This document shows positions 12,068-21,499 of a stretch of DNA of 64,000 nucleotides, one piece after another. The notes beneath the pieces are model-generated. The model was not told the origin of the DNA. It did no database searches and was given only the letters and a program-made list of their open reading frames with translations. The DNA comes from Pseudovirgaria hyperparasitica (lineage: Eukaryota; Ascomycota; Dothideomycetes; Acrospermales; Acrospermaceae). Each line of letters opens with the position of its first letter. Position 1 is the stretch's first letter. A program made the translations under genes and the position numbers. The DNA is taken from positions 22,201-86,200 of the forward strand of contig NW_022985568.1 of the NCBI RefSeq assembly GCF_010093815.1, read 5' to 3'.

Positions 12068-13445
12068 ATGAGCTGGAACCTTGCGGCCAGAAGACGAAGC
12101 CGACATCACACACTATCGAATCTTGTCCACTGGAAGATTAGCAGCAAGACGACAAATGCTTACGCTGAGACATGCTGTGGGCCGAGGAGCGACACAGCTT
12201 CCCTCAATGATGGAATCGATCTCTTTGTACAACGAATCTGCAAAGAGATGATAAAATATGAGGCAACAACCAGAGAGGTTTTGAATTCACTTCTCGTCAA
12301 GCGCTCAGTGGAAGGCTACTTGAGTCTGCAGCTAGAGCTTTCTACTGCAATAATCACTTTCCTGAAGTCAATGACACCTCAAACGACCACAGATGACCTT
12401 GTGGACAAAGTATTTCGCCAGTTCAAGATAGACACCACGAGTGGTGAGCCCTATAAGAATATCATGAGACATTTCGTGTTTGCCACAATAGGTTGGTCTA
12501 CCCTCTTATATACGGCAGATATGGGTCCAACTAGTAGCGATTTTGCGATTAGTGGAGACACATTACGGACTAAACCCAGTAGAAAAGGGAGCTTGGAACA
12601 ATCTTCTCAAAGACCCGTGGGGGCTTTACTGAGAAGCTTTGGTGTGATGCCAATTACATGCCCACCAGGAACAGATCGGTCAGACGGCCAACCAACGCTG
12701 CTCGCAGTGACCCATCTGAACTTCTTCTCCCTTTCTAAACTCGGCGATGTAACTCTCTTATGGACCGACGACCTATCCAAGCATTGTGAATTCGATCGGT
12801 ACAGCCGAGAAAAGACTCTGAAGCTGTTTCGCTGGCCCTCTGTCTGTGCTAGAGTATGCCTTTCAAAAGATGAAGCGACTCTGATTGACCTGTAAGGCAT
12901 AACCCACTTCCTACGCAATTCCATGAGTGATTGCTTACATTTACCTTTACAGACTGTACAAAAGTCACTTATGTCAGCACGGGTGTAGAAACGGCAACGG
13001 TATGGTAGCCAAAGCATACTTGAGCGAAGTTCTACTCAGCTATCGCTTATTGTTCGGCCAACATTTTCCATCACGGCAATTGTACAGAAGAAAAGAGCGA
13101 AAGGGCGCAAAATTCGAAGGCTCAATCGATCCTCTCCTAGATACACTCTGCGGAGACAAAGACATTAATGACTTTGATGGAACCAAAGCGCTCATTCGGG
13201 AGCGAGGTGTCTATAATGCTCGAATTAATTTCCCACACCTCGGAGCCCGCCTGTTGGAACTAGAGAACTATAGTATAAATCAGAGACCACGCAACCTATC
13301 AGAAGTCTGGAACGATGAGCGTGATCCTGAGCGACTTCTTACTTTCAGGGCAGTACTAGTCGTTGGAGCTTTATCCATATTACTGAGCTTTGTTCAGGTG
13401 TTAGTTGGCATCGCACAGATTGTGATGTCATCAAGAAGCAGATAA
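12068..13445 (+). CDS. Fungal protein of unknown function with C-terminal membrane segment
   Basis: Two exons (intron 12892-12952, CT/GTAAGG ... TTACAG/A) give 438 aa from ATG 12068 (MSWNLAARRRS). The N-terminal half is rich in helices and polar residues. The C-terminal region has a conserved-looking block, SEVWNDERDPERLLTFRAV, followed directly by a hydrophobic helix of about 25 residues (VVGALSILLSFVQVLVGIA) and a short basic tail. I remember similar tails in uncharacterised fungal proteins, but there is no named domain I can assign. It is divergent from the NLR-like gene, which raises the possibility of a sensor/effector pair; that is inference only. The start is uncertain because a 5' exon could exist. 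Confidence 0.6.
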
Positions 13446-14615
13446 AGATCCTCGCGAAGCACGACGGGTCAACAAATATTCCATTGTACGTCAAAGTAGC
13501 AATTCAGATCAAATTACCGTATATACTTAAAGGAGTGAACCAAATGTCTTCAAATGCCCCAGCAGAAGTGTAGTGCCTTTCCTAATTGACGAAGTGTCAA
13601 ACGCTTCGCTGTATTAAGCAGAACATGATACTGGCACGTACTATGAGTAAATGTGCTAGGCAGGTAGGAATGTGGTAGGAATGTCTAAACTCACAGACTC
13701 TCTCCCTTTAGTTTTGAGCTCCGCCGGTCGCCGCCACGTAAAACTTTCCACCACGAACCAGATGACTGGCCACATCAGTGCCCTCATCTTGGTCTTCGTG
13801 TTCTCCAAACACAAACTTGCTTTGCGAGCGCCAGGTTTGCGAGCTTGCTTGGGTTTGGGGGTACCCGGATCGGTTGGTCAAGAACGCAAGATCAAAATCT
13901 TGCCGTTCGGAAATCAGTTCAGGTCGGGGAGAAGACATGGTGAGGGCAGTATAGATCTTGTGATGTTAGGTACGAAATTTAATGATCTCTTTAAACACAA
14001 ATAAAGCAGAACGAGTTGTGTTGAGGCACATTTATCGTGAGGTCATACCCACTTATATAGATAGTCATAGGACTCAATGTCCAATTGGAAAGCCATGCCA
14101 CAAGTCTGGACTCGATCAAGGGTAGCAATCAGCCCTCATATGGAGTGTGATCTCCCGGGAGTTCACTGTATCGGTAAAACTAATGACTCTCCTTATCTCG
14201 CTCAGATAGTTTATTGAATGACAAATTCCATTCATTTGAGCTCCTGAATGGACGGCAGATAAAGCACATAATCACTCGAGCCGTTGTCATCTGGACACCT
14301 TACATGGGGAAAGAAACCAAGCAGGGGTTTAGGACAGATATGGAGCGGTGATGTAAAGCCACAAAAGCAATGAGATAACGCTATATGACTGGCAGGTGTA
14401 TTGCGATGGAGTAGATCTCCAGATAACCCAGAGTCCGAGTAAGTGAAGTTAGATACAGAGGAATCGACGATCGAAGCAACAGCGTACTACAGATATATCT
14501 AATCATTCGGTAAGTTCCAATTCTTATTAGGCCGATCATCTTGGCGAACGTGCGCTATTCCCATCCTTCCCAATTAGATAACTACTTCATAAGTCGAACT
14601 CGAGACACAGTAGAG
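13446..14615. other. Intergenic, no supported gene
   Basis: Convergent space between the membrane-protein gene and the C15 peptidase gene. Overlapping frames on both strands near 13672-14004 are open by chance or belong to an unrecognised small gene. The minus frame (13938 to 13708, 76 aa) is more protein-like in composition but has no recognisable motif. Confidence 0.4.
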
Positions 14616-15449
14616 TTAGGCCAAGCTTCGCAATTGGCAAGTGCTGTTCTTCTCTATCTGATCAATCAGAGAGCAGATAACAGCCTCAGCTACCTGCGCG
14701 CCAACTTTGATATCTTTTGGCTCTATTTTCTTCCCAGCATGGTGTAAGAAGGTAACCCTTGAATCTTCATCTCGCGTGTATAAAGCTGCGAGACTTGTGT
14801 AGAAAATAAATTCACAATACAAAAGCCCTGCGTCTGTTGACGATTTAAAAGGTACGTCCTGGATCGGTAAGAACGTTGAGACCGAAGCTAGCCATGACAA
14901 AAACGACTTACCGGGAGATCTTGATTGACCTGACGTACTATATGTTCAATGTCAAACATGGGCTTCAGGACTTCTGGCAGGCCCTCCCATCTCCCTCCTT
15001 TACCGCCATTATGTTTTGGTAACGGGACTCCATCGTCACCGACCCAATCATAACCATCTCGACGAGCAACCCTCTCAATCTGCCAGTACTCATCAAAATT
15101 CATGCCCAGATGGAGCATGGCATCAATGTATATCTTGTCTCCTTCTTCGCAATCTTCATCGTAGACGCGCTTCTGGCCGTTCCACATCTTTGGAATAATA
15201 TCCATATCGGTAATGACGTTTCTAAAGTCCTTAGGAAATTTTATGATGGTAATAGGAATCCTGTGGTTTCGCTCAATACGAGTTGGTAGCATATCTTTCA
15301 CATCTTGCGTAGGATTTCGCTCATATTCCTTGAAGGGCTACATATCTTTGCTATCAGTTCTAGAACGAAATCGAGATTCGAAAGCTTTAAATCCTGAAAC
15401 TTACCGCTGCTCCTGTCACGACGACCTTGTATTCCTTCTTGCGAGCCAT
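14616..15449 (-). CDS. Pyroglutamyl-peptidase I-like protein (peptidase C15)
   Basis: Three exons (introns 15338-15404 and 14859-14911) give 237 aa, close to the size of C15 peptidases, which remove N-terminal pyroglutamate in the cytosol. The catalytic triad is visible: Glu in WQIERVARRDGY, Cys in DAGLLYCEFIFYTSLA, and His in VTFLHHAG. The substrate-loop region LHLGMNFDEYW matches the family's HxGM segment. The N-terminus reads VVVTGAAPF where the family normally has TGFGPF, so the conserved F-G pair is replaced by A-A at the first splice junction. That could be real divergence or a shifted donor. The start ATG (MARKKEYKVVV) fits the usual short lead before the first beta strand. Confidence 0.85.
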
Positions 15450-16008
15450 TTTCAGGACTTCGATTATGAGAATAAATATTCAATAGATCAGGCAACGAGT
15501 CTGTAGTGACCACACCCATAGTGAGACCGTACTCGAGGCGCGCAAGCGGACAAGGCTAATCCTACGGAACGGGATCTGGGATCGATTCATGACAGTCTAC
15601 CGCATCCCACTAGCGCGCCTCGCGCACGGTCTCAAGAAGGTTGGTGCGTGGAGCCCGCCACCTTACAAAGAGAGTCAGATTCTTAGTAGACAAACGACGA
15701 ATTGACTTGGCGGTTAGTTTTACAGCTCAACTAGCTTGACAGTGTTTTGTTTGCCTTCTTATTGCATATTCATCGTCTACGTGGACCAACCATATCTCCC
15801 TTACTTATCATCCATTCTGCACGCGGTAATGATATCTTATGGAGCCAGCTGGAATTTCGTCCATGAGGCTGCAGAACCGGAATTGGCCGAGAAAGCTCTC
15901 CAATGGTATGATTGAAAAGTTCGTCGCTACAATTTTGCACGTGGTCATCAGTGTCATTAAATTCATGTTTGGTTTGGTAAACTAGAAGATGCAGCTTCAG
16001 ATCTCACG
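15450..16008. other. Intergenic, possible decayed 5' coding sequence
   Basis: The frame from ATG 15831 (MISYGASWNFVHEAAEPE) runs into that of the following oxygenase gene but is broken by TGA and TAA. Both stops could come from CGA and CAA by C-to-T change. It could be an eroded upstream extension, or chance. No other feature is seen. Confidence 0.3.
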
Positions 16009-17088
16009 ATGCACCCTCTCAATGATGATATCGACACGAATATTGATTTTATTGCCAACGATCCTCTGTATGTGACCGAAAAACCTTTTGTCATGCACCC
16101 TCTTTCTAGAGGTGGTTTCGAAAAGGCAGGAATAAAAACTTCAAACGTGCAGTGGGACAGCCAATTTGTTACAGTCGAAAGCATGCGTGGTAGAGAAGAC
16201 ATAAGCCTTGAGACGAATGGATTTTGCTACGTCGACCACACATCGATATGCATCCCAAGAGAAGGGTCGGAGCCGGAAGCAGCTGCAAGCTACTGTAGAG
16301 AAAGCGAAGAGTTGCTCAAAGATTTTTTCAAAGCAGAATACGTTCATTGCTATGATTTCAAGGTTAAAGGGCACAACCAACACATATGAGACATATACTG
16401 ACTCATTTCAAGATGCGAAAGAATACTCCTATGATATTAGAGGAATATGACCCAAACGACCGCATGCTCGTGGAAGGAGCTGCAGTCGGAGCACACGTTG
16501 GTATAAAATTCACGATCCTCGTTTGGGCTATGACTGATCGTCGGCAAGATATATCCATCGACACGGTTGCTGCAATGATTCATCGGATTCTTAGGAAACA
16601 AGAGAGATCGGAATATCTCAAGCCCGATTATCGTTTTCGGCTAATCAAGTAGGTTTCTAAATAGAGTGAAACAATATCTTGCTAAGCAGATATGCCAGCA
16701 CGTGGCGTTCGACCTTACCAGAATGCCAAGATAATCCACTCGCACTCTGTGACTACTCTACTATAGAGGGCTGCGATCTCGTTGCTACTGACAGGGTGTA
16801 CCCTACATGGGTACAGGAGATCTACCACCTGAAATATAACAAGAACCAAAAGTGGTACTGGTTGCCAAAACAACGTGCTAACGAACCGTTTCTATTCGTG
16901 ACCTACGATAGTCATGCCGGTTCAAATGCAAGATGTGAGTCACCTGGGACCCATTCTAAACAACTGCGGCTGACTGTAGTGTGGACTGTCCACATATCTC
17001 AATACAAAACCCCCGTGCTGGGCCGAAAGTACCACCTCGAGAAAGTGTTGAGACTCGCAATTTGATCGTGACTAGACTTAACAATTAA
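16009..17088 (+). CDS. CmcJ/AsaB-like hydroxylase/desaturase, C-terminal frame broken
   Basis: Related to fungal AsaB/GA4-desaturase-type proteins similar to the cephalosporin CmcJ methoxylase subunit, which are oxidoreductases often found in secondary metabolism. Exon order: MHPLNDDIDTNIDFIANDPL opens the protein. Introns at 16363-16412, 16501-16548 and 16649-16698 join NGFCYVDHTS, the metal-binding-type GAHVD and the LINTWRST core. The region LCDYSTIEGCDLVATDR then YHLKYNKNQKWYWLP fits the family C-terminal half. A fourth donor (GTGAGT, 16935) and acceptor (16979) remove 45 nt, but the joined frame gives a non-family tail ending at 17065. The family-like tail PPRESVETRNL, ending at TAA 17088, lies in another frame. 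Either a one-base indel has broken the gene or the last junction differs. Confidence 0.65.
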
Positions 17089-18141
17089 TTCGGGCGGGGA
17101 CGATCACGCTCAAATAGCTGTGGATATGAGATAGCTATTTGCCAGGACAAATGTCTTAATGACGGGAACGAGAGATTTTCCATTGTGCAATCCTCAACGC
17201 ACGTAAATGTCCTTGATGGTCAGTGATCATCGAAGGAGTAAGCTTGTTAAGAGTTACACATGTACAGCCTACTCGGTGACGCTCTCGATCATCTCGATCC
17301 ACATTCCTTAGTTCTAGAAAGAGTAAGAAGGCACTACATTACAGCCATGGACTTCCAAGGAGTTCTCAAAAGTAATTGCCTAGCCCATGTTCACTAATTA
17401 AAACAAGTGTTACTTCTACCAAAGAACTATCTATATGGACAAGTCCGTGATTAGCAGCCGTCATAGGCAATCTACCAGCCAGATTCATTCCTCGTGTGAT
17501 GTTGTTCCTATCAGAACCATGTTCATGCTGCTCGTCTCATTTCATACATCCTGATTATAAGTACTAAACAGTATCGTATTCAGTTGCTGAGCCACAAAGA
17601 AACTTATAGGCTTCTTACCAAGACCCTATCATCATAGAGGCGTTCCGAGTACTTTCCGCTCTCATGGCGACGTAGAACGGCTAACCTACCGTCCGAAGCC
17701 TTGCGAGGTGCGCTCGATTCGTTGCAGAACACAGCCGAAGTGCAGTGATTGTGATCCAATTTAGGTCTAATAACACAGCGGCTTGATGACGTGCCTAAAC
17801 ACTCCACATCGAACAACTCGCGTGTCGCGAGGCTGTGCGTCAACTTGGGTTACAAGAGAACCCACAAGACTGTCGCACTCATAAATAGAACACACTTACG
17901 CATATAAGAGGGTTTATACATACCCGTTTTCGTGGGCGTCCACACCATCTTCTCTGACCTGTCGCCATTTTATTGAGTAGACAGCGGGATATTTCGAACC
18001 TCGTAAATATTCAGAACGCTGTTACGACTTTCCAGGTTATCATCGGCATCGGCCTAATAATGTGCGGTAAGAACGGATGGTACACCATGACAATAACATC
18101 GTTCTTAACGAATTAGCAAGGCGCTACAATTGGATCCATTA
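17089..18141. other. Intergenic, no supported gene
   Basis: About 1 kb without a recognisable gene. A minus-strand frame (17843-17604, 79 aa) includes a Cys/His-containing stretch (LDHNHCTSAVFC) but no identifiable domain or splice context, so it is not called. Confidence 0.4.
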
Positions 18142-18603
18142 GTAACTTTTTAGTATAACTCTTAGTAAGGGTCGCGCGTAATATAATATTTTCTTATAAT
18201 CTTAAAATATTATATTATCTTTAATATCTCTAGAGTTAGAGCTATAGGAAGTTTTTTAATAATATCTAAATATACTTCTATATAGACTCTAACACTATAC
18301 TCTATATAAGAAATATAAGAAAAAAGAATAAGTAAGTAAGTTATTCTAAAAGAATCTCTATTTATCTCTTTAAGATATCTACTCTTTAAAGATTTTTTAG
18401 AATAACTTATTTATTAATTTTTTTTCTCTTATCTTTTATATATAAAAAGTAAGGGTCTATATAGAAGTATATTTAGATATAAATAGAAAGCTTCCTAGAG
18501 TCTTAATTCTAGAGTTAATAAAGAATATATTATTTCTTCTAAAAAGGGGGTTTAGGTGGAAAACGCGCGGAACACGTGCCAAGAGTTGCGCTGAAAAAGT
18601 TAC
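18142..18603. mobile_element. Fold-back (MITE-like) element with long inverted arms
   Basis: The 462-bp segment folds on itself almost end to end. The left end gtaactttttagtataactc pairs with the reverse complement of the right end, which terminates gcgctgaaaaagttac. Inner arms such as atatctaaatatacttctat also pair, leaving a small loop near 18360-18375. It has no coding capacity. The left arm is heavily AT-shifted while the last ~55 bases of the right arm keep CA/TG, consistent with uneven RIP. No clear target-site duplication is seen. The right terminus matches 8035-8057. The autonomous partner is unknown. Confidence 0.75.
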
Positions 18604-18694
18604 GGAGGAAAGGATGCCTAATTAATCTTGGCGGGACCCTACTGTACCGTACCCAGCATTGAGATCTTCCAACTTTGAGCTCTGTGAACTTCAT

Positions 18695-19480
18695 ATGCTA
18701 CTGATAATGGTCGGTAACGTTACTATTCGGCCTGCTCAGCGCGCCGACATTCCTACGCTGGCTCATATCGCTAATGCTGCAAACGCAAAATCGATTCTCC
18801 ACAGACGCATAGCACCATATCAGGTCCAGTACCCAATAGACTACTATCAGTGGCGGCTCAAGATCATCCGTGAGCGTTTCGCACAGCCAGATCTCCGCAC
18901 TATCGTCGCTGAAGACCCGTCCACCGGGGAAATTCTTGGCTCGGGAGCCTGGCTTGTAGAAGGCTCAGATACAGCACTGTACAAGAGGTGGGTCGGCGAA
19001 AGCACATGGGCGAATTGGTTGGAAAGTAGATTGGTCTGGGTCGAGCGGAAATGGTGTCGCTACATCACAGACAGGAGCATAGACTATGAGTTTCTAAACA
19101 ACTTCATGGCTGCCATCGTACGCAGTGGTAGATCTGCGCGACCTGCTTGCCTCCACTGCCATTTAATCGTTGTCAATCCGGCCATACAATCTAGAGGCGT
19201 GGGCCGTATGATTATCAATTGGGCTATGGAGCTGGCTGTGAGGGAAGATCTCCCGATATACCTAGAGGCCAATCTCGAAGCAACGGGCTTCTATGAGAAG
19301 CTCGGCTTCTCAAAGTTGAGCAAGGACGTGATCGTGCATGCGACTGGACAAGGAACCTTCCACATACCAGCGTATGTCTGGGAAGGTGAGGACCGGAAGG
19401 GGCGCTGGCTAGAACGAGACGCTAGCTTCGATGGCACAGAGGAAAGATGGAACTGGAAGGACGATGTGCTGTCGAAGTAG
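18695..19480 (+). CDS. GNAT-family N-acetyltransferase
   Basis: Single-exon protein of 261 aa from ATG 18695; the next in-frame ATG at 18707 (MVGNVTIRPA) is an equally plausible start because the fold begins with TIRPAQRADIPTLAHI. The acetyl-CoA-binding motif A is present: the strand LHCHLIVVNPAIQ then SRGVGRMIINWAMELA, with the Q/R-x-x-G-x-G/A loop. It is followed by ANLEATGFYEKLGFSK, the usual C-terminal GNAT strand/helix. The substrate cannot be told; fungal members of this type are mostly uncharacterised. The gene begins only 92 bp after the fold-back element, so its promoter probably overlaps element-derived DNA. Confidence 0.85.
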   Translation: MLLIMVGNVTIRPAQRADIPTLAHIANAANAKSILHRRIAPYQVQYPIDYYQWRLKIIRERFAQPDLRTIVAEDPSTGEILGSGAWLVEGSDTALYKRWVGESTWANWLESRLVWVERKWCRYITDRSIDYEFLNNFMAAIVRSGRSARPACLHCHLIVVNPAIQSRGVGRMIINWAMELAVREDLPIYLEANLEATGFYEKLGFSKLSKDVIVHATGQGTFHIPAYVWEGEDRKGRWLERDASFDGTEERWNWKDDVLSK

Positions 19481-20305
19481 ATTTCCCGCCGATTCGTTCC
19501 AAGCTTTTTCAGAGTTTAATACCCCATTCAATAGTAATCAAAAGCCATCATAACTCGACAGTATGGTGACATCGAATATTGAGAGAGACTAAGACCAGAC
19601 CAGCCTAGAAGATCTCAGTCAGTTCATGCCTGCGCCAAATACTGTAGGATTAGAGGACATTTATGTCTATGAATTACTCATGTAGAGTTCCCTATTGGAT
19701 GACGGATCGTCACCCTAAGTGGTATATATTAGGTACGTCGTAAGTACATCATTTTAGCAACTGCTGACTCTCAACTAATGAATCTAGTTAGATTATGAAG
19801 AACCGTACACTACTCATGTGAACTATGAACTTACATTGGACCTGTTATGGTATATTGTGAAGCAGTGACAGTGTAATCAGGAGAGAAATATCTGCCTTGC
19901 ATCATAGAGAATATATACTGTATTCCGTCAAGGCTATTCCGTGAAGGATACTCCCTTCTTTCCGTAGGCTTATGCCTTTTCGAGTACCTTTTTCGTCTCT
20001 TAGACATGTTATGCACTCGAATTTAAGAGCTTGGCTTTGCTATAGTACACGCACATTCGCGGTTTATGATAACTATCTACATATAGTTATTACATAGCAC
20101 AAGCCTCAAGCTTCAAGAAAATAGACGCATCAATCGGGCCGGCCGAAAAGAATACATCATCCGTACCGGCCGGCACGCACCTATATACCCGAACACAGCC
20201 AGTGCAAGAGATACGGCGGAAGAATTCGTAAAGAGCGTCGTAACAAAGAATCAGGCCTCGGGCAATATCATGACAGATCTTCGTTCTCTTCTTGGGCCCA
20301 CCAGT
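19481..20305. other. Convergent intergenic region, no gene
   Basis: 3' flanks of the GNAT gene and the secreted barrel-like protein gene. A short palindromic pair of GGCCGGC blocks lies at about 20137-20173 and could form a hairpin. A 61-codon minus frame at 19831-20016 is not supported. Confidence 0.4.
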
Positions 20306-21499
20306 CTACTGCTTAGACCCGGCTTTATCCTTGCAATACGGCCATGAGTTTTCTCGTCCAGGGTTGTACGAGCCACCAGGCGTCTCCGAGTCCTTGCTGG
20401 TGTCTTCGTTCGCATCGTTACTGCCGTTGTCATGAGCTCCTTCGGTATCCTTACCAGCATTAGTAGGAGGAGCACCTGAAGTCGGGGTAGGTGAAGGCTT
20501 CCCGGAATACTGGTCAGGAGTAGATTCTGACGGAACATGGGTGGGTACAGGTGGCGCATTAGATGGCTTCGCATGCGGGTGTCCCATTGGCGCTTTTGGG
20601 GCGTCTGAGCCAGGGTTGTATTCGTCGGAGGGAACATGAGTAGGGGCTGGTGGTGAATTGGATTGCTTAGCAGGTGGGTGTCCCATGGGTGCTTTTTGGT
20701 TGTCTGAGCCAGGGCTGTACTCGTGAGATGGAGCAGGAGTTGGGCTGGCGGGCTTCTTCGATGTGATGAAGGTCATCGGAGCAGGTTTGTATTCTCCAGA
20801 GTCTGAATCGGGGGATGGGTCACTTCCAGTGTCCATCTTTTTAACGGACCAATCTGCGCCTGGTGCCGCCCATTGCTCATTAATCCTGCCGGTCAACTCC
20901 CATTTGACACCTCTGATGACGTCGTTCTTGTTGTTCCCTGGATGATGATGGATATCCGCAAACGCGTCAATCATAATGTCGATGGAGGATGGCGACTACG
21001 ACATGTAAAGTTAGGGATATTAATATGGCAGAGAGGTGCGGACAGAATGTACCTTCACCCACTTCTCATCAAAACCGTCCCCGATATACATTAGCTTCGA
21101 CTTCCCCGTTTGAGGATCAGTGACTTTGGCCTCGAGGCCACAGTACTTCTTAGTTATATGTCTCCATTTCTCGGGGTCCGAATTGTATGTTGCACCGCCC
21201 ATTCTTCTAAGAGACTAACTCTCTATTAGTACAGTCCGAGTGGCATCTATTGGTATACTAGATATAGCGAATAGACAACATACCACCGCAATGATCGGAT
21301 CGCTGTTGGAGTATTTGTATCCGCACCAACTGTTTCCATTCGTAGCGTCCTGGTCTGCGTCTGCACGGAACCATGAGCCGATTCCAGTCTGTGGCCCAGC
21401 GAAGAAGTCGTGGTCCATCTGAACAGCGTACGTGGCGGTGGCAGCCAGTGCCGACCCTGTTAGGGAAATAAGAGCGAGCGAGCCCGATAGCGAAAACAT
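20306..21499 (-). CDS. Secreted double-psi beta-barrel-like protein with Pro-rich repeat tail
   Basis: Three exons (introns 21215-21283 and 20996-21052) give 355 aa. A clear signal peptide (MFSLSGSLALISLTGSALAA) is followed by a domain with spaced Gly, Cys and Asp (GSWFRADADQDATNGNSWCG, KKYCGLEAKV, MYIGDGFDEKW, IMIDAFADI). This is like barwin/RlpA-type double-psi barrels of expansin-like and plant-natriuretic-peptide-like proteins; I infer the fold from pattern. The C-terminal ~170 residues are low-complexity, rich in Pro/Ser/Asp, and contain two copies of a 33-residue unit (99-nt period, 20624-20722 and 20525-20623) with EYxPGSD and KAPMGHP cores. It is likely extracellular or wall-associated; an effector role is possible but unproven. 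The catalytic Asp of active endoglucanases cannot be confirmed. Confidence 0.75.

Noticed and set aside
13672-14004. 110-codon plus frame overlapping a 76-codon minus frame
   Set aside because: Neither has a recognisable domain, splice signal or promoter context; overlapping open frames are expected by chance here.
17604-17843. Minus frame with Cys/His residues suggesting a nuclease or zinc finger
   Set aside because: The spacing does not match any zinc-binding family I know, and it stands alone.
18659-18694. Extended GNAT start at TTG 18659
   Set aside because: Non-ATG start in a eukaryote; ATG 18695 or 18707 fits the fold better.
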